Shown here piece by piece: positions 26,077-31,969 of a DNA stretch of 64,000 bases. This DNA is from Paracoccus marinus (GTDB lineage: Bacteria > Pseudomonadota > Alphaproteobacteria > Rhodobacterales > Rhodobacteraceae). The notes below the pieces were generated by a model. The model worked only from the letters and a program-made list of their open reading frames with translations, was not told the DNA's origin and made no database searches. The number at the start of each line of letters is the position of its first letter. The stretch's first letter is position 1. A program made the position numbers and the translations under genes. The stretch lies in contig NZ_VJYZ01000023.1 in the NCBI RefSeq assembly GCF_007018965.1, positions 123,928 to 187,927 on the forward strand, read 5' to 3'.

Positions 26077-27273
26077 TCACGCGGGTTCGTACAATGTCAC
26101 CACGCAGGCGCCGCCGAGGCCGAGGTTGTGCTGCAGCGCCAGCCGCGCATCCTCGACCTGCCGCTCTCCCGCCGTGCCGCGCAGCTGGTGGGTAAGCTCG
26201 TAGCACTGCGCCAGTCCCGTGGCGCCCAGCGGATGCCCCTTCGACAGCAGCCCGCCCGACGGGTTGGTGACGATCGCGCCGCCGTAGGTGTTGTCGCCGT
26301 CGGCGATGAATTGCGACGCCCCCCCCGGTGCGCAGAGCCCCAGCGCCTCGTAGGTGATCAGCTCGTTCTGCGCGAAGCAGTCATGCAGTTCCACCACGTC
26401 CAGGTCTTCGGGACCGATGCCTGCGACCTCGTACACCTGCCGGGCCGCGGCTGCGGTCATGTCGTAGCCGACCAGCCGCATCATGTCCTCGCTCTCGAAG
26501 GTCGAGGGCGTGTCGGTCGTCATCGACTGCGCGGCGATCGCGACCCTGGCGTCGATCCCCCGGCGGCGGGCGAAATCGCGCGACACCAGGACCGCCGCCG
26601 CGGCACCGCAGGTGGGCGGGCAGGCCATCAGCCGGTGCATGGCGCCCGGCCAGATCTCGGGCGAGGCCATCACGTCGTCCGCCGTGATCTCCTGCCGGAA
26701 AAGCGCCAGCGGGTTGCGCGCCGCGTGGCGGCTGGCCTTGGCACGCACGGCGGCGAAGTCCTCGAGGCGGGATCCGTGCCGGCGCATGTGCTCGATCCCG
26801 GCGCCCCCGAAGTAGCGCGGCGCCAGGGGCAGCTGGATGTCGCCCGCGAGCTTCTCGACCGCCGCGTCGAACTCGGCGAAGGGGCTGGGCCGGTCGTCAA
26901 ACACGCTGCCGATCGCGCCGGGGCGCATCTGCTCGAACCCGAATGCGAGGACGCAGTCCGCCGCTCCGCTTTCGATTGCCTGTCGGGCAAGCCACAGCGC
27001 GGTCGATCCGGTCGAGCAGTTGTTGTTGACGTTGATGACCGGGATGCCGGTCATCCCCACCTTGTAGAGCGCCTTCTGGCCGCAGGTTGAATCGCCATAG
27101 ACGTAGCCGGCGTAAGCCTGCTTCAGGTCGGCAAAGGCGAGGCCCGCGTCCTCGATCGCAAGACGCACCGCCCTAGCGGCCATATCGTCGTAGTTTTCGG
27201 ATGCACCCGGCTTGGTGAACGGGATCATCCCGACCCCGGCAACGAGTGCCTTGTCCGCGTCGCTGACAGTCAA
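26077..27273 (-). CDS. Thiolase (SCP-x/lipid-transfer type), paralogue of the 14101-15279 gene
   Basis: The thiolase is read from a TTG at 27273, seven bases after a strong GGGGAGG site; an ATG at 27333 would add 20 residues but lies before that site. The 398-residue product has nucleophile Cys86 in 'NNNCSTGS', 'ELHDCFAQNEL' near residue 297 and 'GGLLSKGHPLGATGLAQ' near 344. It matches the plus-operon thiolase along almost its whole length. As first gene of the minus operon it would cleave the beta-ketoacyl-CoA produced by the downstream-encoded enzymes. No DUF35 partner is found. Confidence 0.88.
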   Translation of the reverse strand: MTVSDADKALVAGVGMIPFTKPGASENYDDMAARAVRLAIEDAGLAFADLKQAYAGYVYGDSTCGQKALYKVGMTGIPVINVNNNCSTGSTALWLARQAIESGAADCVLAFGFEQMRPGAIGSVFDDRPSPFAEFDAAVEKLAGDIQLPLAPRYFGGAGIEHMRRHGSRLEDFAAVRAKASRHAARNPLALFRQEITADDVMASPEIWPGAMHRLMACPPTCGAAAAVLVSRDFARRRGIDARVAIAAQSMTTDTPSTFESEDMMRLVGYDMTAAAARQVYEVAGIGPEDLDVVELHDCFAQNELITYEALGLCAPGGASQFIADGDNTYGGAIVTNPSGGLLSKGHPLGATGLAQCYELTHQLRGTAGERQVEDARLALQHNLGLGGACVVTLYEPA

Positions 27274-27367
27274 AACCTTACCTCCCCAGATAGGTTCCTG
27301 AGCCAAGCGTTGCACTTGTTTTCGCATCAGCATAATTCAAAAATCTCCCGACACATTCCTGGGAGGA

Positions 27368-28276
27368 ATGGTTCTGAACGCAACGAAGCTTCGCCACATC
27401 ATCGCCGTGGACAGGTTCGGCTCGTTCACGCGCGCCGCCCAGCACCTGCGCGTGACCCAGTCGGCGGTGTCGAAGAGCGTATCCGAAGTCGAGCTCGACC
27501 TCGGCTACCTGCTGTTCGACCGCTTGGCGCGCGGCGTGTCCACGACGCTGGAGGGGCGGGCCTTCATCGACCGCGCGTCCAGGATCATGTCGGACATGGA
27601 CCAGCTGATCGCCGATGCGCGGGTCGAGCGGAGCACGCGCGACGCGCTTCTTCGCGTCGTCGTCTGCCCGGCGTCGATCGAGGGCCTCCTCAATCGCGCG
27701 GTCGGCTGGTTCGTGACGAACAATCCGAGCTGCCGCCTGCACCTGTTCACCTCGGTCATCGAGGACGGGATCCGCCTGCTGCGGCAGGGCGACGTGGACA
27801 TCTGCATCGGCGCGGAAGAAAGGCTCTCCGTCGTCGACGAGTTCGACAGCCTGCCTCTCCCGCCGCTTCGCGCCAACCTGTTCTGCCGCAAGGACCATCC
27901 GCTGACGAGGCTCACCAAGGTCACGGCCGAGGACCTGTCGCAGTACCCGACCATCCTCCCGGACCAGGGCACCTACATGGAAAAGCTGCCGATCCACAGC
28001 GCCGAAGGAAGCCACCGGACACGGAGCGTGCACATCCTGGAGCATTTCACGATGGTCGCGGACATCGTCAGCGCGACGAACATGATCGGGATCGTGGCAG
28101 AGGGCTATGCGGTCACGTCCGCATTCGGCCAGCGCTTCCGCGTCATTCGGTTCGATGTAGGACGCGCCATGCCATTCTCGTTCGCCACCCGCACCCGCTG
28201 GCCCGAGACCCGTCAGATTGCACAATTTCGCCACGCGCTGGAAAAATTTCCGCTGACCGGCAGGGTCGACCGATAG
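27368..28276 (+). CDS. LysR-family transcriptional regulator
   Basis: The 302-residue regulator has the LysR winged HTH at residues 6-65 ('FTRAAQHLRVTQSAVSKSVS') and a PBP2-type effector domain after about residue 90. It is divergent from the minus operon with only 94 bp between starts, the classic arrangement for a regulator of that operon and of itself. A GGGAGGA ribosome site ends one base before ATG 27368, too close for normal use; CTG 27374, six bases after it, may be the true start and would give the family-typical N-terminus. The effector is probably a pathway acid or CoA ester (inference). Confidence 0.9.
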   Translation: MVLNATKLRHIIAVDRFGSFTRAAQHLRVTQSAVSKSVSEVELDLGYLLFDRLARGVSTTLEGRAFIDRASRIMSDMDQLIADARVERSTRDALLRVVVCPASIEGLLNRAVGWFVTNNPSCRLHLFTSVIEDGIRLLRQGDVDICIGAEERLSVVDEFDSLPLPPLRANLFCRKDHPLTRLTKVTAEDLSQYPTILPDQGTYMEKLPIHSAEGSHRTRSVHILEHFTMVADIVSATNMIGIVAEGYAVTSAFGQRFRVIRFDVGRAMPFSFATRTRWPETRQIAQFRHALEKFPLTGRVDR

Positions 28277-28429
28277 CGGTCGGCGGTGATCGTCGGACTG
28301 GGTCGCATTAGACCACTAGTCGAAACCCCAGCCGCTCACCATCTCTAATCAAGGAGGCATTGTTTCAGCGATCGCCGAACGTGACTCCGCAATGGCTTCC
28401 TCGGGAGGCAATTTGCGTTTGCGCTAGGC

Positions 28430-28828
28430 CACCGGCCGTAGCTGCTCGCGCAGCTCGCAGCTCGCAGCTCGCAGCTCGCAGCTCGCCGTCGTCGGTCACC
28501 GGCTCAGACAACGGACGCGTGACCGGGCCGCGCAGATCACGGTACACGTCCGCCGCTCGCTCGTCTCGTGACGCTTAACGAGAACAGCGACCGCTTCGTG
28601 CCCGGCGGCGGGCGTTGCCACTTTCGCGAGAGAAGAACCTTCAGCGCAGCCTGGTCGAGCAGCGAGTGCATTAACAGCCGTTTGCGCCGGGCGCTCTCAT
28701 CCTCGGGTGCCTTCAGTCGCTTCGCGTCGGACACATCCATGCCGCCGAACATGATCTTCCAAGCTGAGGCACGTCGCACTGCTGATCCCATGTCGGCGGC
28801 AAAGCTCTGCCGTCTTCGTACCGTCAAT
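28430..28828 (-). mobile_element. IS3-family transposase remnant (orfA and orfB, frameshifted)
   Basis: On the minus strand 28828-28769 reads 'TAELCRRHGISSAT', and after a frameshift 28767-28618 reads 'FGGMDVSDAKRLKA' and 'LLDQAALKVLLSRKW', the IS3-family OrfA sequence of the KYGGMDVSDAKRLK type. A further frame continues as 'TPAAGHEAVAVLVKRH' and 'SERRTC', the start of OrfB. The DDE catalytic core is absent. It belongs to a different IS3 subgroup from the remnant at 3450-3663. A 7-bp tandem repeat has expanded inside the orfB part. Confidence 0.85.
28451..28485 (+). repeat. Five tandem copies of CAGCTCG
   Basis: Five perfect head-to-tail copies of the heptamer CAGCTCG occupy this stretch. 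It lies within the decayed orfB of the IS3 remnant, at the place where the OrfB consensus reads ELRARLREL, so it probably grew by slippage from GAGCTGCG-type codons in dead sequence. A heptamer is not a multiple of three, consistent with lack of coding constraint. Confidence 0.9.
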
Positions 28829-28855
28829 ATACGTCGATCTTGTCGCCGGCCCCCC

Positions 28856-29007
28856 GAAGGTAAGGGGATCGGCGAGCTGCGGCCGATTGGCTTTCGCGCC
28901 GCTTGCCTTGTCGGTGAACAGCTTCTCGCATCCGACCTTGGTCAGCGCGTCCCTTTGCAGAGCCAGATGCTGATCGGCCGCCGAACACGTGCGTAGCCGA
29001 TCAGCAT
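28856..29007 (-). pseudogene. N-terminal remnant of a serine recombinase (Tn3-type resolvase/invertase)
   Basis: From ATG 29007 one frame gives 'MLIGYARV', the start of resolvases with the region of the catalytic serine; after a one-base shift the other frame gives 'DQHLALQRDALTKVGCEKLF' and 'TDKASGAKANRPQL', a strong match to Tn3/Hin-type catalytic domains. The catalytic serine of 'YARVS' is lost at the shift and homology stops near 28856, 28 bases before the IS3 remnant, suggesting IS3 insertion truncated it. Confidence 0.85.
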
Positions 29008-29130
29008 CTTTCCCGTAGCTCCATCCCGAGCCGCCAGTTCCAAAAGGTTCTAGCAAAGCGAAGCCGTCCGGGCTCGTTCCGGATCTCGGCTGTCCCGCAT
29101 GAGGTTCATTAGTGGGAAAGGTGGTGGGCA

Positions 29131-29280
29131 TGATCGACCGAGCTGACCTATGAGGTGAGCGAGCGCGATGGCGGACAGGCCGTCCCCCGGGCAATGGTCG
29201 TAACGTTTGGCGATACACCGTCAGCCTTGCAAGCGGCCGGTCATGATCTCCATCGGGTTGCGGCGCTTGTCGTGCAAGTA
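29131..29280 (-). mobile_element. IS5-family (IS427-type) transposase C-terminal remnant
   Basis: The minus strand from 29280 reads 'DKRRNPMEIMTGRLQG', a stop, then 'RCIAKRYDHCPGDGLSAIAL'. This corresponds to the DDE-glutamate and C-terminal region of IS5/IS427 transposases (KRNRIEIMFGRLKDWRRIATRYDRCPKxFLSAIAL). Only about the last 50 residues remain, with an in-frame stop. No terminal inverted repeat could be assigned. Confidence 0.75.
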
Positions 29281-29660
29281 GGCCGGTCACAAGACTTTTC
29301 CCAAGATTCAGGGAGTGATCTCTTGTCTTCGTCCGCATCGCTTAGATTTAGCCGCAGGCTGACCGTAGTGCGGTGCCCCTCGACATAGGTCGCAACGAGA
29401 TTGCGTCCCGCGACACGGGACCGGGACAAGACCTTCAGCCATTCTGCTCTTGCTGAGGCCGCGCGTGCCTTGCGCGGCGCAGCGTCGGTTCACGTCCGCC
29501 GGACGGCGCGCCCCAGCTTTGCCACGGGGGCCGGACCCCCCCCATTTCCGCTGTCCGATGCATCTCTTCCTGTTTACAACTTGCCGCAAGTCGTTGATCC
29601 AAATTGTGGGAACGAACCGGGGACGTTGACACGGTTGGTCTTGCTGTTCAGGTGGAAGGG
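29281..29660. other. Gene-free stretch at right edge of island
   Basis: About 380 nt without a recognisable gene on either strand. It includes a run of eight C at about 29537-29544 and falls between the IS5 remnant and the partial tRNA-Cys. It reads as decayed sequence; no promoter or terminator could be defined. Confidence 0.4.
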
Positions 29661-29709
29661 ACGGATTGCAAATCCGTGAAGACCGGTTCGATTCCGGTAC
29701 CCGCCTCCA
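29661..29709 (+). tRNA. tRNA-Cys(GCA), 3' half intact, 5' half not recognisable
   Basis: Bases 29661-29677 form a perfect anticodon arm (ACGGA, TTGCAAA, TCCGT; anticodon GCA at 29668-29670), 29682-29698 form the T arm (ACCGG, TTCGATT, CCGGT), and 29699-29709 give ACCCGCC, T and CCA. The expected 5' acceptor strand GGCGGGT and a paired D arm are missing upstream; GGTTGGT at 29633-29639 could pair at six of seven positions, but no D stem fits between. I read it as an attachment-site-like 3' copy or a decayed tRNA; a functional but unusual tRNA cannot be excluded. Confidence 0.55.
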
Positions 29710-29763
29710 CTTCAGCCCCGCCGCGACGACGGTGCAGGCAGGGAAAGGCCGGGGGAAATCCGC

Positions 29764-30984
29764 ATGATCTATCGCGCAGTGACGCGGGCGGCGGGCCCGC
29801 TGGCCGAACTGGCCGGGCCGCTGGCCGGCGCGGACTGGCGCGAGCGGCTGGCGATGGACGACGAGGTGCTGCACCCGCCGGGCGGCGTGTGGCTGCACGG
29901 CGCATCGGTGGGGGAACTGACCTCGGCGCGCGGGGTCGCGCGCGCGCTTGGGCGCGACCTGCCGCTGGTCGTGACCGCGAACACCGCCACGGGACGGAAC
30001 CTCGCGGCCGACTGGTGTCGGGACGGCTGGGCGGCCGAGGCGCGGCTTGCGCCCCTCGACCTGCCGGGCGCGGTCGAGCGGTTCCTGGACCTCTTCGCGC
30101 CGTCGGTGATCGTCACGGTGGAAAACGAGATCTGGCCCAACCGCGCCGCCGCCGCCCGCGCGCGCGGGATCGCGCAGGTTGTGGTTGGGGCGCGGATGTC
30201 GGCGCGATCGGCCGCGCGCTGGGGGCGGGCGCGGCGGCTGGTCGGGCCGGTGCTGGGGGGCATCGACGCGCTGTCGGCGCAGGACGCGGGCAGCGAGGCG
30301 CGGCTGGTCGCGCTGGGGCTGCGGCCGGATGCGCTGATGCCGCCCCTGCAGCTGAAGCTCATCGACCCCGCGGCGACGCCCGCGCCCGATCCGAACGCCG
30401 CGCGCGATGCCACTTTCCTTGCGGCGTCGACCCATCCGGGCGAGGACGAGGTGGTGGTTGACGCGTTCCTGCGCGCCCGCCAGGCCGCGCCGGACTTGCG
30501 GCTGATCCTCGCGCCGCGCCATCCCCGGCGCGCGGACGAGGTCGCGGCGCTGGTGCGGGCGCGGGGCCTGGCGCTGTCGCGGCGGTCCGGGGGGCAGGAC
30601 GCGGTCGGTCCGGGCGGCGTGCTGCTGGTGGACGTGCTGGGCGAGATGGCGCGCTGGTATGCCGCCGCGGGCGTCTGCCTGACGGGCGGGTCGCTGGTCG
30701 ATCACGGCGGGCATACGCCGTGGGAACCGGCGGGCCACGGCTGCGCGATCCTGCACGGCCCCCATGTCGGCAACGCGGCCGACGATTACGCCGCGCTCGA
30801 TGCGGCCGGGGCGGCGCTGGCGGTCGCGCCGGGCGATCTTGGCGCGGCGGTGGCGCGGCTGGCGGGCGATCCGGGGCGGGCCCGCGACATGGGCGGGCGC
30901 GCCCGCGCCCTGCTGCGCGACCGCGCGGGCGATCCGGCGGCGCTGGTCGCCCGGATCCTCGACCTCGCCCATCGGTCCGCGTAA
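29764..30984 (+). CDS. waaA: 3-deoxy-D-manno-octulosonic acid (Kdo) transferase
   Basis: The 406-residue glycosyltransferase shows the WaaA/KdtA N-domain 'WLHGASVGELTSARG' near residue 43 and 'ENEIWPN' near 121, and the C-domain 'GGSLVDHGGHTPWEPAGHGC' near 305, where the family's conserved Glu lies. It adds Kdo to the lipid A precursor at the inner membrane. The N-terminal membrane anchor typical of E. coli WaaA is weak here. It begins 54 nt after the tRNA-Cys piece and marks return to core genome. The DUF1178 gene follows after 84 nt. GC content is very high, like the rest of the chromosome part. Confidence 0.92.
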   Translation: MIYRAVTRAAGPLAELAGPLAGADWRERLAMDDEVLHPPGGVWLHGASVGELTSARGVARALGRDLPLVVTANTATGRNLAADWCRDGWAAEARLAPLDLPGAVERFLDLFAPSVIVTVENEIWPNRAAAARARGIAQVVVGARMSARSAARWGRARRLVGPVLGGIDALSAQDAGSEARLVALGLRPDALMPPLQLKLIDPAATPAPDPNAARDATFLAASTHPGEDEVVVDAFLRARQAAPDLRLILAPRHPRRADEVAALVRARGLALSRRSGGQDAVGPGGVLLVDVLGEMARWYAAAGVCLTGGSLVDHGGHTPWEPAGHGCAILHGPHVGNAADDYAALDAAGAALAVAPGDLGAAVARLAGDPGRARDMGGRARALLRDRAGDPAALVARILDLAHRSA

Positions 30985-31068
30985 GCGCGCCCGTTAACCG
31001 CTCCCCCGCGTCCCGCTTGATCGCGTCCCCTCCGCCCACGATATTCGGACGGTGAAGGAGACCGATCC

Positions 31069-31479
31069 ATGATCCGCTACACGCTCAGCTGCGCCGAAGG
31101 GCACGACTTCGACGGCTGGTTCCGTTCGGCCGACGATTTCGACCGGATGCGGGCGGCGGGGCAGGTCGCCTGCGCCGTCTGCGGCGGCACGGGCGTGGAC
31201 AAGGCGCTGATGGCCCCCTCGGTCGCCGCGCGCGAGGATGCGCCGCTGCGGTCGGCGCCGGCCGACATGACCCCGCTGGAAAAGCTGCGCCGGCATGTCG
31301 AGGCCACCTCGGACTATGTGGGCATGAGCTTCGCGGCCGAGGCGCGGGCGATGCATGACGGCGAGAAGCCCGAGCGCGCGATCCATGGCGAGGCGCGCCC
31401 GGACGAGGCGCGCAAGCTGCTGGAGGACGGCGTGCCGGTCGCGCCGCTGCCGTTCCGCACCCGCCGCAAGGTCAGCTGA
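31069..31479 (+). CDS. DUF1178 family protein
   Basis: The 136-residue protein starts MIRYTLSCAEGHDFDGWFRS and contains a second cysteine pair 'VACAVCGGTG' near residue 36, giving a Cys pattern that looks metal-binding like a zinc ribbon. It matches the DUF1178 family, found in alphaproteobacteria and beyond, with no known function. A GAAGGAG ribosome site precedes ATG 31069. No signal peptide or membrane segment is present. Confidence 0.9.
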   Translation: MIRYTLSCAEGHDFDGWFRSADDFDRMRAAGQVACAVCGGTGVDKALMAPSVAAREDAPLRSAPADMTPLEKLRRHVEATSDYVGMSFAAEARAMHDGEKPERAIHGEARPDEARKLLEDGVPVAPLPFRTRRKVS

Positions 31480-31513
31480 GCGCCCGCGCCCTGCCGCCAC
31501 CGAAAGCCGCAAT

Positions 31514-31541
31514 GAAAAAGGACCGGCGCAACGGCCGGTCC
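31514..31541 (-). terminator. Rho-independent terminator after the RTX/Hint locus
   Basis: GGACCGGC at 31520-31527 pairs with GCCGGTCC at 31534-31541 around a 6-nt loop. On the minus strand the stem is followed by TTTTTC (complement of 31514-31519), the form of an intrinsic terminator for the minus-strand locus ending at 31568. It may also slow transcripts arriving from DUF1178. Confidence 0.8.
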
Positions 31542-31567
31542 CCTTGGTCTCCTGCGGGCGTTGCGGA

Positions 31568-31969
31568 TCAGGCGACCAGCGGCCGCGCGTCCTCGGCGTG
31601 GCGGGCGGCCAGCGTGCGCGCCTGCCGGCCCGGCGCCACGATCCGCGCGGTCGGGCGGACGTGGTCCGCGTCCGCGAGGTCGGGGAACAGCGCCAGCACC
31701 TCGGCCCGGCCCGCGTCGCCCATCATCGACAGCGCCTGCTTGCCCGGATGCAGCGATTCCGTCTCGGCCCCGTTCGAGATCACGACCTGGTGGTCGTCGA
31801 ACAGGAAGTGGACGTAATCGACCGCCTGAAGGTCGCAGGCGACCTCGAACCCGTCCAGCGCCAGCAGCTGCTTGGCCGCGACCAGCACCTCGTCCGCGCC
31901 GAACAGCGTGCGCGCGATGCCCGAACGGACCAGCACCCGGTGCTGCGGCGACACGATCAGGTCGGCGGC
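31568..31969 (-). pseudogene. C-terminal half of a Hint domain, cut off from the RTX gene
   Basis: From about 31969 the minus strand reads 'DLIVSPQHRVLVRSGIAR', 'VLVAAKQLLALDGFEV' and 'VDYVHFLFDDHQVVISNGAE', the second half of the Hedgehog/intein-like (Hint) domain common at the end of Rhodobacteraceae RTX proteins. It is out of frame with the RTX gene that ends at 31957, and overlaps its last codons. The first half of the domain, with the self-cleaving cysteine, is missing, so an internal deletion is the simplest explanation. Confidence 0.8.

Noticed and set aside
28451..28485. Tandem heptamers as a possible CRISPR or iteron array
   Set aside because: The units are 7 bp, contiguous and without spacers, and lie inside a transposase remnant with no rep gene nearby.
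29633..29660. A complete tRNA-Cys using GGTTGGT as 5' acceptor strand
   Set aside because: Six of seven acceptor pairs can form, but no D stem of normal size fits in the remaining bases, so a standard cloverleaf is not supported.
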